Shown one piece after another: positions 1 through 9,010 of a stretch of DNA of 43,458 nt. The stretch covers positions 1-43,458 of the forward strand of contig NZ_BOOU01000100.1 of the NCBI RefSeq assembly GCF_016863395.1, written 5' to 3'. Position numbers and translations under genes: made by a program. Every line of letters starts with the position of its first letter. Position 1 is the stretch's first letter. Source of the stretch: Sphaerisporangium rufum (GTDB lineage Bacteria > Actinomycetota > Actinomycetes > Streptosporangiales > Streptosporangiaceae). Below the pieces are notes generated by a model, which did no database searches, was not told where the DNA came from, and saw only the letters and a program-made list of their open reading frames with translations.

Positions 1-627
1 GCGCCGAAGGAACACAGCGCGCCAAGCGAACACACCGCGCCACGCCGACCAGGACGTGGCCGGCGCCGCGCGCCAGACCAGCACGGCGATGACGGCCAGC
101 GCGGCGACCTCGATCGCCAGCACCGACCACTCGACCAGGCCGATCATGGCGCCGTGCCCGGGCAGCGACATGTAGGTGAGGACGGCGAGCCCGCCGCCCG
201 CGCCGAGCGCCAGCCACTCCAGCGGGCGGGCCGACGCGCGCCGGTGCTCGTCCTCGCCGAACCGCCGGGCCAGCAGCGCGATGGCGCCGGCCAGTCCGGT
301 CAGCGCCAGGACGGTGACCATGTCCGCGGGCACGCCCGCGGGGAGCGCCGCGGCGGCCGGCACCGCCACGCCACCGGCGACCAGCAGCCGTAGCGACCAG
401 CCCGCGACCGGGGCGGCCACCGCGCGCAGTCCGGCGGCGAGGGCGAGGCAGGACAGGCCGACCAGGAGCATCCCGAAGGTCACCGCACCGCCGCCGGGCA
501 GCGCCGCGAACCGGCCGATGGTGAGTTCCAGCGCCTCCGCCGGGGCGCTCACGGGACCGGCCGCGATCGCGACCGGCGCGACCAGCAGGCCGGCTCCGGC
601 GGTCAGGGGGTAAAGCCTTGGCAGCAT
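1..627 (-). CDS. Multipass membrane protein, DUF998-like (3' end outside window)
   Basis: The reverse strand is open from an ATG at 625-627 to the window edge (209 codons without a stop), so the C-terminus lies outside. The product is a run of Ala/Leu/Val/Gly-rich hydrophobic segments separated by short charged loops, for example RRFGEDEHRRASARP near residue 125, which predicts about five or six membrane helices so far. The pattern resembles the DUF998 family of integral membrane proteins of unknown function. The family assignment comes from the helix pattern and Pro/Gly positions, not from a signature motif. It is transcribed away from xylB, with a strong hairpin between the two genes. No enzymatic residues are recognisable. 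Confidence 0.6.
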   Translation of the reverse strand, partial: MLPRLYPLTAGAGLLVAPVAIAAGPVSAPAEALELTIGRFAALPGGGAVTFGMLLVGLSCLALAAGLRAVAAPVAGWSLRLLVAGGVAVPAAAALPAGVPADMVTVLALTGLAGAIALLARRFGEDEHRRASARPLEWLALGAGGGLAVLTYMSLPGHGAMIGLVEWSVLAIEVAALAVIAVLVWRAAPATSWSAWRGVFAWRAVFLRR

Positions 628-675
628 GGCTCCAGACTGTCCGCAAACGGCCACCTCGAACATCCGGTGGCACCC

Positions 676-711
676 CTGATCCGCCCCTGAGAGAGGCCGG
701 GGGCGGATCAG
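676..711. terminator. Rho-independent-type hairpin downstream of xylB
   Basis: A perfect 12-bp stem (676-687 pairing with 700-711) encloses a 12-nt loop, 8 bp beyond the xylB stop. There is no T-tract, which is common for actinobacterial terminators. It also lies just upstream of the start of the leftward gene at 627, so it separates two genes on the same strand. Confidence 0.7.
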
Positions 712-718
712 GGTCCGG

Positions 719-2119
719 CTAGCCTGCGGAGATCACCTCGGCGTACCGGGAACGCACCTGCGGGGTCGGGTCCGCCTCGTACGGCCGGGCCTCGCCGGAC
801 CGCCAGGCCGGCGGCTCGTCGGTCCCGGCGGCCAGCCAGGCGGCCTGGCGGGCGGCGCCGTCCGCGACGTACTCGCCGGGCTCGGGCACCAGCACCGGGC
901 ACCCGAAGATCGCGGGCGCCACCGCGCGCACCGCGGCCGACCGGGCGCCGCCGCCGATGAGCAGCACCCGGCGCGGGTCCAGGCCGAGGGCGTCCAGCCC
1001 GTCGGCCAGCCCGCACAGCATGCCCTCGACGGCGGCGCGGGCCAGGTTCTCCGCGGTCGCGTTGGCGAGCCGCAGCCCGTGTACCGAGCCGGTGGCGTCC
1101 GGCCGGTTCGGGGTGCGCTCGCCCTCCAGGTACGGGACCAGGACGAGCCCGCCCGCGCCGGCCGGGGCGCGCAGCGCCAGGTCGGACAGCTCGGCCAGGG
1201 TGACCCCGAGCATGGCGGCCGCCGCGTCCAGCACCCGGGCGGCGTTGAGCGTGCAGACCAGCGGCAGGAAGCGCCCGGTCGCGTCGGCGAAGCCGGCCAC
1301 CGCGCCGGAGGCGTCCCGGCTGGGCGCGCCGGCGACGGCGAACACGGTGCCGGAGGTGCCGATGGACACCACGACGTCGCCGGGTTCGGCGCCGACGCCG
1401 AGCGCCGCCGCCATGTTGTCGCCGGTGCCCGGGGCGAGCAGCACGCGCGCGCCGGCCGTGCCCGCCTCGGCGGCGGTGACCTCGCCGGCCTCGGCGCGCG
1501 GCGGCAGTACGGCGGGCAGCGCGGGCACCCGGCCGAACGCCCGCTCCAGCAGGTCGGTCCGATACTCGCCGGTCGCCGGGGACCAGTAGCCGGTGCCGGA
1601 GGCGTCACCGCGGTCGGTGGTGAGCGTCCCGGTCCCGGTGGCCCCGGCCAGCCGCCAGGTGAGCCAGTCGTGCGGCAGGCACACCGCGGCGGTGCGGGCG
1701 GCGCTCTCCGGCTCGTGCTCGGCCAGCCAGCGCAGCTTGGTGACGGTGAACGAGGCGACCGGCACGCTGCCGACCGCTTCGGCCCACGCCGCCGGTCCGC
1801 CCAGCTCGGCGACCAGGTCGGCGGCGGCCCGGGCCGAGCGGGTGTCGTTCCACAGCAGCGCGTCGCGGACCACCCCGCCCCGCTCGTCGAGGCAGACCAT
1901 GCCGTGCTGCTGGGCGCCGACGGCGATCGCCGCCACGTCGGCCAGGCCGCCGGCCGCGGCGACGGCCCGCTCCAGCGCGCGCCACCACTCCTCGGGCGCG
2001 ACCTCGGTGCCGGGCGGGTGCGGCGCCCGGCCCTCGCGGACCAGCTCGCCGGTGGCGGCGTCGCGTACCACCACCTTGCAGCTCTGCGTCGAGGAGTCGA
2101 CTCCGGCGACGAGGGTCAT
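719..2119 (-). CDS. xylB: Xylulokinase
   Basis: 466-aa FGGY-family carbohydrate kinase that phosphorylates D-xylulose to D-xylulose 5-phosphate with ATP. The N-terminal phosphate-binding motif [12 protein letters not shown] lies at residues 4-15. GAQQHGMV, typical of the substrate site, follows in the first domain. [11 protein letters not shown] in the second domain and IGGGARS near residue 385 form the ATP-binding core. The ATG start at 2117-2119 overlaps the xylA stop in an ATGA arrangement, so the two genes are translationally coupled. Length is normal for the family. A clear palindromic hairpin follows the stop. Regulation presumably comes from the xylA promoter and the divergent ROK repressor. 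Confidence 0.95.
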   Translation of the reverse strand: MTLVAGVDSSTQSCKVVVRDAATGELVREGRAPHPPGTEVAPEEWWRALERAVAAAGGLADVAAIAVGAQQHGMVCLDERGGVVRDALLWNDTRSARAAADLVAELGGPAAWAEAVGSVPVASFTVTKLRWLAEHEPESAARTAAVCLPHDWLTWRLAGATGTGTLTTDRGDASGTGYWSPATGEYRTDLLERAFGRVPALPAVLPPRAEAGEVTAAEAGTAGARVLLAPGTGDNMAAALGVGAEPGDVVVSIGTSGTVFAVAGAPSRDASGAVAGFADATGRFLPLVCTLNAARVLDAAAAMLGVTLAELSDLALRAPAGAGGLVLVPYLEGERTPNRPDATGSVHGLRLANATAENLARAAVEGMLCGLADGLDALGLDPRRVLLIGGGARSAAVRAVAPAIFGCPVLVPEPGEYVADGAARQAAWLAAGTDEPPAWRSGEARPYEADPTPQVRSRYAEVISAG

Positions 2120-3267
2120 CCACGCACTCCGAGGAGGTGCTCCAGGGCGAGCTGGTTGAGCCGGGTGAAGTGGAAGCCGCGCTGGGCCGCGACGTCGAGG
2201 TCGAAGTCGTCCTTGGCCAGGTCGTCGTAGCTCTCGCCGGGCGCCAGGGTCGGCTCGGCGAGGTCGGTGACGCGGGAGTCGCGCAGCGCCTCCTGCACCT
2301 CGGGGTCGGCCCGGAACGCGGCCGCCTTGGCCTTGAGGATGAGGTAGGTGCGCATGTTGGCGGCGGCCGAGACCCACACGTCCTGCGCGTCCTCGGTGCG
2401 CATCGGCTTGTAGTCGAAGTGCCGCGGCCCTTCGTACCCGCCGTTCTCCAGCAGGTCCACCAGGAAGAACGCGCTCTTGACGTCGCCGTGGCCGAAGACG
2501 AGGTCCTGGTCGTACTTGGGCCCGTGCTGCCCGTTGAGGTCGATGTGGAACAGCTTGCCCTGCCACAGCGCCTGGGCGATGCCGTGCACGAAGTTGAGCC
2601 CGGCCATCTGCTCGTGGCCGACCTCGGGGTTGAGCCCGACCATCTCCGGGTGCTCCAGCTCGTTGATGAAGGCCAGCGCGTGCCCGATGGTGGGGAGCAG
2701 GATGTCGCCGCGCGGCTCGTTGGGCTTGGGCTCCAGCGCGAACCGGATGTCGTAGCCCTTGTCGATCACGTACTGGCACAGGAGGTCCATGCCCTCCTTG
2801 TAGCGGGCCATCGCGGCCCGGACGTCCTTGGCGGCGTCGGACTCGGCGCCTTCCCGGCCGCCCCAGCAGACGTAGGTGGTGGCGCCGAGCTCGGCGGCGA
2901 GGTCCACGTTGCGCATCACCTTGCGCAGCGCGTACCGGCGGACGTCGCGGTCGTTGCTGGTGAAGCCGCCGTCCTTGAAGACCGGGTGGGTGAAGAGGTT
3001 GGTCGTGGCCATGGGAACCTTGAGGCCGGTGTCGCTCAGGGCCTGCTTGAAGCTCCGGATGGCCTTGTCGCGGTCGGACTCGGTGGCCAGGAGGTCGTCG
3101 TCATGGAAGGTCACGCCGTAGGCGCCGAGCTCGGCGAGGCGGTGCACCGTCTCGACCGGGTCGAGCGCGGCGCGGCTCGCGTCGCCGAACGGGTCGCGCG
3201 CCGGCCAGCCCACCGTCCACAGGCCGAAGGTGAACTTGTCTTCCTTGGTGGGCGTGTACGCGTCCAC
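2116..3267 (-). CDS. xylA: Xylose isomerase
   Basis: 383-aa TIM-barrel isomerase that converts D-xylose to D-xylulose using two divalent metal ions. The catalytic His is in GVTFHDDDL (about residue 55). Metal and substrate residues are visible in [25 protein letters not shown] and [16 protein letters not shown]. The length and the [12 protein letters not shown]-terminus match actinobacterial enzymes. The start is GTG at 3265-3267, chosen because a GGAGAG ribosome-binding site lies 4-10 nt upstream on the reverse strand. The stop overlaps the start of xylB (ATGA). An inverted repeat at 3283-3303, 16 nt upstream of the start, is the likely XylR operator. Confidence 0.96.
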   Translation of the reverse strand: MDAYTPTKEDKFTFGLWTVGWPARDPFGDASRAALDPVETVHRLAELGAYGVTFHDDDLLATESDRDKAIRSFKQALSDTGLKVPMATTNLFTHPVFKDGGFTSNDRDVRRYALRKVMRNVDLAAELGATTYVCWGGREGAESDAAKDVRAAMARYKEGMDLLCQYVIDKGYDIRFALEPKPNEPRGDILLPTIGHALAFINELEHPEMVGLNPEVGHEQMAGLNFVHGIAQALWQGKLFHIDLNGQHGPKYDQDLVFGHGDVKSAFFLVDLLENGGYEGPRHFDYKPMRTEDAQDVWVSAAANMRTYLILKAKAAAFRADPEVQEALRDSRVTDLAEPTLAPGESYDDLAKDDFDLDVAAQRGFHFTRLNQLALEHLLGVRG

Positions 3268-3282
3268 GGGCTCTCCTCGAAA

Positions 3283-3303
3283 TTAGTCTATGTTGTGGAC
3301 TAA
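3283..3303. promoter_or_regulatory. Putative XylR (ROK) operator between xylA and xylR
   Basis: Inverted repeat TTAGTC-(9 nt)-GACTAA in an AT-rich island of an otherwise very GC-rich intergenic region. It lies just upstream of the xylA ribosome-binding site and about 95 bp upstream of the divergent ROK regulator. TTAGT-type half sites are typical of ROK xylose repressors. The assignment rests on position and symmetry. Confidence 0.7.
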
Positions 3304-3396
3304 ATATCGACCGGCGGCGGCCTCCGGTCAAGAGGGCGGGCCGGCCGGCTCACCGGAGGGACGGTGTGACGTGCGGGATGTCTGGGGGAGGTCCTG

Positions 3397-4575
3397 ATGG
3401 CCGGGGCGCTGCGCCACGACGCCATGCGGGCCGGCAACCTCGCCGCCGTCCTCGGCGAGCTGGACCGGACGGGCCCGCTGACCCGGGCCGCGCTCGCCGA
3501 GGCGACCGGGCTCACCAAGACCACCGTGTCCAAGCTGGTGGCCGGTCTGATCGACGCCGGCCTGGCCGTCGAGTCCGGCGCGGTGCGCGACGGCGAGCGC
3601 GGCCGGCCGGGCACGGCGGTCCGGCTCAGCGGCGACCGGGTCGCCGCGCTCGGCCTGGAGATCAACGTCGACTACCTGTCCTGCTGCGTGGTGGACCTGT
3701 CCCGGACGGTCCGGCTGCGGCGTTCCCGGGCGGCCGACAACCGCGCCGCCGCGCCGGACCGGGTGATCGCCGGGCTGCGCGAGCTGGCGACCGGCGCGCT
3801 GGCCGACGCCGCCGCGCTCGGCCTGACGGTGGTGGGCGGCACGGTCGCGCTGCCCGGCCCGGTGGACCGCGACACCGGCACGGTGCACCGCGCGCCGAAC
3901 CTCGGCTGGCGGGACGTGGAGGTGACCGGCCCGCTCGGCCTGCCGGTCCCGGTGCGGGCGGAGAACGAGGCCAACCTCGCCGCGCTGGGCGAACTCTGGT
4001 TCGGCGCGGGCCCGCAGCTCGGCGACTTCCTGCACGTGTCGGGCGAGATCGGCATCGGTGCGGGCCTGGTGGTGGACGGGGCGCTGTTCCGCGGCGCGCA
4101 CGGGTTCGCCGGCGAGCTCGGCCACGTGGTGGTCGTCCCGGACGGGCCGGCCTGCCGGTGCGGCGGCGCGGGCTGCCTGGAGCTGTACGCCGGGCAGGAC
4201 GCCCTGCTGCGGCCGGGCGGCGACCTGGCCGCGCTGCGCGACCGGCTGGCGGCCGGCGACCCGGTGGCCGTCGAAGGCTGCGAGCGGGCCGGCGCGGCGC
4301 TCGGCGTCGCGCTGGCCGGCGCGGCCAACCTCCTCGACCCCGAGACCATCGTGCTCGGCGGCATCTTCGCCCCGCTGTTCCACTGGGTGGCCGACCCGGT
4401 CCGGCGGGAACTGCGCGACCGGCTCGGGCAGATGCGGGCCCGGGTACCGGCCGTCGTGGTCTCCCGGACCGGCGCGGAGGCGGCGACGCTGGGCGGCGCC
4501 GGCCAGGTGATCCGGCGGGTGATCGCCGCCCCCGGCGACTACCTGCCACAACTTGTTCCTCCGAACAATATTTGA
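3397..4575 (+). CDS. xylR: ROK-family transcriptional regulator, xylose repressor type
   Basis: 392-aa protein with an N-terminal winged helix-turn-helix (about residues 15-70, ALAEATGLTKTTVSKLVAGL) followed by a ROK sugar-binding fold. The ROK zinc signature CRCGGAGCLE is near residues 251-260. The sugar-binding ENEANLAALGE and GEIGIGAGLVVDG segments are present. It is divergent from xylAB, so it is inferred to repress that operon and be released by xylose. The ATG at 3397 follows a GGGGGAGG-type site about 8 nt upstream. The last codons overlap a palindrome at 4553-4568, and the stop codon overlaps the -35 element of the next gene's promoter. Confidence 0.9.
   Translation: MAGALRHDAMRAGNLAAVLGELDRTGPLTRAALAEATGLTKTTVSKLVAGLIDAGLAVESGAVRDGERGRPGTAVRLSGDRVAALGLEINVDYLSCCVVDLSRTVRLRRSRAADNRAAAPDRVIAGLRELATGALADAAALGLTVVGGTVALPGPVDRDTGTVHRAPNLGWRDVEVTGPLGLPVPVRAENEANLAALGELWFGAGPQLGDFLHVSGEIGIGAGLVVDGALFRGAHGFAGELGHVVVVPDGPACRCGGAGCLELYAGQDALLRPGGDLAALRDRLAAGDPVAVEGCERAGAALGVALAGAANLLDPETIVLGGIFAPLFHWVADPVRRELRDRLGQMRARVPAVVVSRTGAEAATLGGAGQVIRRVIAAPGDYLPQLVPPNNI
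4553..4568. promoter_or_regulatory. Palindrome TTGTTC-N4-GAACAA upstream of the VOC gene promoter
   Basis: Perfect inverted hexamers TTGTTC and GAACAA separated by 4 nt, inside the 3' end of xylR and ending 3 bp before a -35-like hexamer. The location suggests an operator for the downstream gene. The cognate regulator is unknown, and the half sites differ from the XylR-type site at 3283-3303. Confidence 0.5.
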
Positions 4576-4600
4576 CGGTGCAACTAAATCGGCATATCCT
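4572..4600 (+). promoter_or_regulatory. Sigma-70-type promoter for the VOC gene
   Basis: TTGACG (4572-4577), a 17-bp spacer, then TATCCT (4595-4600): a near-consensus housekeeping-type promoter. A start point near 4607 would leave a leader of about 25 nt ending in GGGAGGG before the ATG at 4631. Confidence 0.7.
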
Positions 4601-4630
4601 CGGCAGTGAGTTCGAACACCGGGAGGGATC

Positions 4631-5140
4631 ATGCCCGTTCACCGCCTCAACCACGCGGTGCTGTACGTGCGGGACGTCGAGCGGTCGGTGGCGTTCTACC
4701 GGGAGGCGCTCGGCTTCCGGACCGTCATGGCGTTCCCCGGCGCCGCCTTCCTGCAGGCCGCCGGGTCGGACAACGACCACGACCTCGGCCTGTTCGAGAT
4801 CGGCACGGCCGCCGGGCCGTCGGAGGCCGGCCGCACCACCGTCGGCCTCTACCACCTGGCCTGGGAGGTCGAGACGCTGGAGGACCTGGAGCAGGCCGCC
4901 GCCCGGCTGGCCGGGCTCGGCGCGCTGGCCGGCGCCTCCGACCACTCCACCACCAAGGCGCTGTACGCCAAGGACCCGGACGGCATCGAGTTCGAGGTGT
5001 CGTGGATCGTGCCCGCCGCCCTGCTCACCGCGGAGACGATCGCCGGACGGGCCGCCATCCGGCCGCTGGACATAACCCGCGAGAAGGAACGGTACGGCGC
5101 CACCACCCGGGGCGGTGTCGGCGTCTCGATCACGGTCTGA
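4631..5140 (+). CDS. VOC (glyoxalase/extradiol dioxygenase fold) family protein
   Basis: 169-aa protein with the vicinal-oxygen-chelate fold. The N-terminal LNHAVLYVRDVERSVAFY and the later LYHLAWEVETLEDLE and YAKDPDGIEFEVSW segments are the paired beta-alpha-beta-beta-beta modules. Likely metal ligands are the His in LNHAV (about residue 7), the His in LYHLAW and the Glu in IEFEVSW, the arrangement used by catechol 2,3-dioxygenase-like enzymes. The substrate cannot be inferred. A GGGAGGG site lies 5 nt upstream of the ATG, and the gene has its own promoter at 4572-4600. It ends in a hairpin shared with the convergent STAS gene. Confidence 0.85.
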   Translation: MPVHRLNHAVLYVRDVERSVAFYREALGFRTVMAFPGAAFLQAAGSDNDHDLGLFEIGTAAGPSEAGRTTVGLYHLAWEVETLEDLEQAAARLAGLGALAGASDHSTTKALYAKDPDGIEFEVSWIVPAALLTAETIAGRAAIRPLDITREKERYGATTRGGVGVSITV

Positions 5141-5177
5141 CCTGCCGGCCCGCGCCGGCGGCATGATGGTCAGACCG
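5133..5177. terminator. Bidirectional terminator containing both convergent stop codons
   Basis: A 10-bp perfect inverted repeat (5133-5142 with 5168-5177) surrounds an inner GC hairpin, GCCGGC-CCGC-GCCGGC. The TGA of the VOC gene (5138-5140) and the TGA of the STAS gene (complement of 5170-5172) both lie in the outer arms. Confidence 0.7.
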
Positions 5178-5538
5178 AACCGGCCTCCGGAAGCACCTCC
5201 TGGACGGTGTCGCGGAACGCGAAGTGGCTCTCCAGGCCGCTGATGCGCAGCCGGCGGCGCAAGGACTGCGGGACCGCGACCAGGACCAGCCGGCCGTTGG
5301 CCGCCTTCATCCGGTTGAAGGCGTAGACGAGCGCACCCAGTCCCGCCGAGTCGCAGAACCTCACCCCTGACAGCTCCAGCACCATGCACGGCGAGCCGGC
5401 GGTGCCGACGCCGTCCACCCGGGTGTAGAAGAGCGGGGTGCCGTGGAAGTCGAGGTCGCCGGTCACATGCAGCACCGTGCAGTGGTCTTGGCGTTCAACA
5501 CGGATGTCCATCTCCGAACCGTGTTGCGACGCAGGCAT
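5170..5538 (-). CDS. STAS-domain protein (anti-sigma factor antagonist type)
   Basis: 122-aa STAS-domain protein of the SpoIIAA/RsbV type, which binds anti-sigma kinases and is controlled by serine phosphorylation. The signature VRFCDSAGLGALVYAFNR contains the conserved DSAGLG, whose Ser is the likely phosphorylation site. The rest (VTGDLDFHG, VLELSGV) matches the STAS beta-sheet core. The ATG at 5536-5538 is preferred because GAAGGGG lies 8 nt upstream; a GTG three codons earlier would sit directly on that site. No anti-sigma kinase or sigma partner is adjacent, so its target is encoded elsewhere. Confidence 0.88.
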   Translation of the reverse strand: MPASQHGSEMDIRVERQDHCTVLHVTGDLDFHGTPLFYTRVDGVGTAGSPCMVLELSGVRFCDSAGLGALVYAFNRMKAANGRLVLVAVPQSLRRRLRISGLESHFAFRDTVQEVLPEAGSV

Positions 5539-5642
5539 GGGACGCACCCCTTCTGGCTACCAAACTTTTGCACTGTACAGATGCAGGCTATTCCTCCCGG
5601 CTCATGCCCGGCCACTCCGGGAATCGAGGGAGAACGCCGGGT

Positions 5643-7574
5643 TCATCCGCCGATGTGGAGCGGGCGCATCATCTCGTTGTCCTCATGCTCCAGGATGTGG
5701 CAGTGCCAGACGAACCGGCCGGCCCGGTCGAACGTCGCGGAGATCCGGGTCACCTCGCCGGGATAGGCGATCACCGTGTCCTTGGCGCCGCGCTCGCCGG
5801 GCTCGGCCGGGCGGACCGGGCCGCCGGGACGGCCCCGGTCGACCACCCGCAGGTGCACCTCGTGCAGGTGGATCGGGTGGGCGTCCATGGTGGTGTTGTG
5901 GATCTCCCAGATCTCGGTCGTGCCGGTGGCCGGACGCTCGGTGGCCGGGTCCGCCCACCGCAGCGGGGTGCCGCCGGCCGGCGTGGCGCCGCCGGCGGTG
6001 CCGAGCAGCGCCGCGACCACCAGGCCCTTCCCCGGCCCGCCGGTGGCGGTGCTCTCCAGCAGGGCGACCCGGCGGGTGGACGTCGCCGCGCCGAGCGGCC
6101 CCGGTGACGGCAGCGACAGGTCTCCGGGCGGCACGCTGGCGTCCGGCCCGGCGAGCGGGCGGAACACGAACTTCAGCACCTGGCCGGTGGTGCGCGGGTC
6201 GGCGGGCGGGGTGCCGGCCGTCCGCTGGAACGGGCCGTCCGGCCCCTCGTTGATCAGGTACAGCTCGGTGCCCGGCCGGATGCCGGTGAAGTCCACGATC
6301 ACGTCGGCGCGTTCGGCCGGGGCCAGCAGCAGGCCCTCCAGCCGCACCGGAGCGGGCAGGAAGCCGGCGTCCGCCCCGATCTGCCACAGCGGCAGCACCG
6401 CCGCGGCCGGCCGCCGGGCCAGCGGATCGGAGGCGATCTTGAGAATGAGGAACCGGGCGTTGCAGCCGTTGAGCAGGCGCAGCCGGTAGCGGCGCGGCTC
6501 GACCGCCAGCACCGGCCAGGTCCGCCCGTTGGCCGTCATCGCGTCACCGAAGAACTCCGGCACCCAGATCGGATGCACCTGGCCGTGCGGGAGGTACGGA
6601 CCGGCGAACCCGTCGGCCGCCGCGGCGCGGTTCGCGGGGTAGTACAGCGAGCCGTCGGCGTTGAAGGACCGGTCCTGCACCACGATCGGGATCTCGCGGA
6701 CCGGCGCGTCCGGCGGGTCCCCGGCCCGGGGCGCGGGTCCGGGCAGCACCCCCGGGTCCAGGTCGGCCGGGCCGCCGCGGATCAGATAGAACCCGGCGAG
6801 GCCGGCGTAGACGTTGAGCCGGGTCATGCCGAGCACGTGGTCGTGGTACCAGAGCGTCGCGGGGGCCTGCCGGTTGCCGTACTCGGCCACGGCCGCCCCG
6901 CGCGGCCAGCCGGCCCCGGTCGCGTCGCGGAACAGCGCGCGGAAACCGGAGTAGGCGGGGCCCTCGGTGGCGTACCCGGCCGGGATGTCGCGCGCGGCGG
7001 GCAGGTACCACGCCTCGGGATGCCCGTCGCTCTCCTCGGCGTTGCGGCCGCCGTGCAGGTGGGTGACGATCGGCACCGGTCCGCGGTAGGCCGCCGGGGT
7101 GTGGCCCGCCCGATGCCCGCGGCGCGGTGGGTCGGCCCAGTGCACCGTCGGGTCCACCGCGAACAGGTGCGGCAGCGGCCGGCCGTCCCGGCCGGTGAGG
7201 CCGTTCACCCAGGTCACCCGCACCGGGCGGCCGGCGACCGCCTCGATCGTGCGGCCCGGCCAGCCGAAAGCGCCCGGGTCGCCGGCCGGACCGTAGGCCC
7301 ACACCGCGGTGGCCGGCGCGCCGGGCGGCAGCACCTGGCGGCGCACCGGGCGTACCTCGATCACGTAGTGAGTGTCCGGGCCGTCCGGCGGGGACGCGGC
7401 CGGCATGACCGGTGGCACCGGCAGCGGCGCGGCGTACTTGCGGATGTCCCGCGGGTCCAGCCGGCCCGGCCGGTCGCCGGTCGGGCGCGCCGGGTCGCCG
7501 CGCGCCCTGCTGGCCTGGCGGGCGGCGACCGCGGCCACGACCGCGGATTTCAGCAGCCGGCGTCTGGTGACCAT
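5643..7574 (-). CDS. Multicopper oxidase (CotA/bilirubin-oxidase-like), Tat-exported
   Basis: 643-aa three-cupredoxin multicopper oxidase that oxidises phenolic or metal substrates while reducing O2 to water. An N-terminal twin-arginine signal (TRRRLLKSAVVAAVAA) predicts Tat export. Copper ligands are visible in THLHGG (about residue 170), LWYHDHVLGMTRLN (about 250), HPIHLHEVHL (about 565) and the C-terminal HCHILEHEDNEMM, whose Cys-His is the T1/T3 link and whose Met is the axial T1 ligand. Length and spacing fit the spore-coat CotA/bilirubin oxidase group. A GAGGGGGG site precedes the ATG. The upstream 7575-7640 stretch is strikingly AT-rich and probably holds the promoter. Confidence 0.93.
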   Translation of the reverse strand: MVTRRRLLKSAVVAAVAARQASRARGDPARPTGDRPGRLDPRDIRKYAAPLPVPPVMPAASPPDGPDTHYVIEVRPVRRQVLPPGAPATAVWAYGPAGDPGAFGWPGRTIEAVAGRPVRVTWVNGLTGRDGRPLPHLFAVDPTVHWADPPRRGHRAGHTPAAYRGPVPIVTHLHGGRNAEESDGHPEAWYLPAARDIPAGYATEGPAYSGFRALFRDATGAGWPRGAAVAEYGNRQAPATLWYHDHVLGMTRLNVYAGLAGFYLIRGGPADLDPGVLPGPAPRAGDPPDAPVREIPIVVQDRSFNADGSLYYPANRAAAADGFAGPYLPHGQVHPIWVPEFFGDAMTANGRTWPVLAVEPRRYRLRLLNGCNARFLILKIASDPLARRPAAAVLPLWQIGADAGFLPAPVRLEGLLLAPAERADVIVDFTGIRPGTELYLINEGPDGPFQRTAGTPPADPRTTGQVLKFVFRPLAGPDASVPPGDLSLPSPGPLGAATSTRRVALLESTATGGPGKGLVVAALLGTAGGATPAGGTPLRWADPATERPATGTTEIWEIHNTTMDAHPIHLHEVHLRVVDRGRPGGPVRPAEPGERGAKDTVIAYPGEVTRISATFDRAGRFVWHCHILEHEDNEMMRPLHIGG

Positions 7575-7640
7575 CCGCGGCCCCCCTCAATTAATGCGTT
7601 ATATACCTCATAGGATTATGAAAGTAGATAAAAACCCTTT
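7575..7640 (-). promoter_or_regulatory. AT-rich promoter region of the multicopper oxidase gene
   Basis: About 60 bp with very low GC compared with the surroundings. On the reverse strand it contains TATAAC close to the start codon and the near-palindrome CATAATCCTATG. It ends in a GAGGGGGG ribosome-binding site. No recognised copper-regulator box was found. Exact -35/-10 choice is uncertain. Confidence 0.45.
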
Positions 7641-7675
7641 TGATTACCTATAGTCGGATAAGCCGCCGACACCGG

Positions 7676-8896
7676 TCACCGGGTGCGGGCGGCCCAGCGG
7701 GCCAGGGCGGGCACCGGCGCGGCACAGGCCAGGAAGACCGCGCCGGCCAGCAGCCAGCCGCCCGCGCCGGCCGATGTCAGCGCCAGGGTGAAGAAACCGG
7801 GCGCGAACGTCTGGACGGTCGCGGTCGCGGCCTCCGTCGCGCCCTGGTAGGCGCCGCGGGCGTCCTCGCGCATCAGCTCCACCGACAGTCCCCAGCTCGC
7901 CCCGACATAGCCGAGCTCGCCCGCCAGGTGGAACAGCGCCGCCAGTGTCACCACCGCCACGCCGGCCGCCCCGGCCGCACCCCCGGTGGTGGCGAGCAGC
8001 GCGCACGCCACGGCCAGCGCCACGCCCGACCACACCGCGGTGCGCGCCGCGCGGGCCACCGTCCCGGCAAGCCGGGTGACCCGCACCTGCAGCAGCGCGA
8101 TCCCCACCGAGCTGATCGCCACCACGGCGCCGTTCAGCGACAGCGGCAGCCGAGTGCCGGTCGACAGCCACAGCGGCAGACCGGTGGAGAGCATCGCCCA
8201 GCACAGCGACATGACCGACACCAGGCCGACCACGGCCAGGTAGGGACGGTCGCGCAGCACCGGCCGGATGCCCGCGCGACCGGCGCCCGGCCGCGGCGGC
8301 ACCGCCCCGACGGTCGCGGTGATCACGACGAGCACGGCGAAGGTGACCACGTTCGCGACGACGGCCAGCCGATATCCGGCCGCCTGGTCCGCCGCGAGCA
8401 CCAGTGACCCGGCGCCGGCGCCGAGCGCGTACCCGATGTGCTGCGCGACCCGCTGCCGGGCCAGCGCCGCGGTCCGGTCCCGGGTACCGGGCACCAGGGC
8501 GGCCACCAGGGCGGTGCGGACCGCGGACGCGCCGTTGGCCGACCCGGTGAACAGCACGGTCGCCACCAGGAAGACCCAGGGCTGCCCGGCGAAGGCGTAA
8601 CCGGCCATGGCGGCCGCGCGGACCGCGGTCAGGGCCACCAGGACGGTCCGGGCGTCGAAGCGGTCGGCCAGCGCGCCGAGCGGGACGGCGGCGGCCAGCC
8701 CGGCGGCACCACCGAGCGCCATCCCGACGCCGACCAGGCCGGGAGAGAGGCCGAGGATCCGGGTGAAGTACAGCGCCCAGATGGTGAACCACAGCCCGTC
8801 CCCGAGCGCGGATATGCCGCGTCCCCACACCAGCCGGCCCAGCCCGGCCACCGCGACCTGTTCCCGTTCCGCCACCGCGGCCACCGGTCCCACCAC
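7676..8896 (-). CDS. MFS transporter (drug-exporter type)
   Basis: 406-aa major facilitator with about 12 predicted membrane helices. The N-terminal WGRGISALGDGLWFTIWALYF and the cytoplasmic loop ALADRFDARTVLV (motif A-like) are typical of small-molecule/drug efflux MFS proteins. It is divergent from an ArsR-type regulator across a palindrome-rich 114-bp region, so the regulator probably represses it. The start is uncertain: GTG at 8896 follows GAAAGG closely, while in-frame GTG codons at 8887 and 8878 give more usual spacing. The substrate is unknown. Confidence 0.85.
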   Translation of the reverse strand: MVGPVAAVAEREQVAVAGLGRLVWGRGISALGDGLWFTIWALYFTRILGLSPGLVGVGMALGGAAGLAAAVPLGALADRFDARTVLVALTAVRAAAMAGYAFAGQPWVFLVATVLFTGSANGASAVRTALVAALVPGTRDRTAALARQRVAQHIGYALGAGAGSLVLAADQAAGYRLAVVANVVTFAVLVVITATVGAVPPRPGAGRAGIRPVLRDRPYLAVVGLVSVMSLCWAMLSTGLPLWLSTGTRLPLSLNGAVVAISSVGIALLQVRVTRLAGTVARAARTAVWSGVALAVACALLATTGGAAGAAGVAVVTLAALFHLAGELGYVGASWGLSVELMREDARGAYQGATEAATATVQTFAPGFFTLALTSAGAGGWLLAGAVFLACAAPVPALARWAARTR

Positions 8897-8927
8897 CTTT
8901 CAGGTTTCCGTTAAAGGTGGATGTTGC

Positions 8928-8985
8928 CCTGACGTCAGGTGTTAAACAGTCATCATTCACGCTTCACTGAAGGGTGGTAGCGTGA
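8928..8985. promoter_or_regulatory. Operator region between MFS and ArsR-type regulator genes
   Basis: Contains a perfect 12-bp palindrome CCTGACGTCAGG (8928-8939) and a 7-bp inverted repeat TCACGCT/AGCGTGA (8957-8963 and 8979-8985) with a 15-nt spacer. The region is AT-richer than its surroundings. Both elements lie in the short divergent gap, which is where an ArsR-type repressor is expected to bind. Confidence 0.6.
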
Positions 8986-9010
8986 CAGTACGCCGAACAG
9001 GGGGGCAAGG

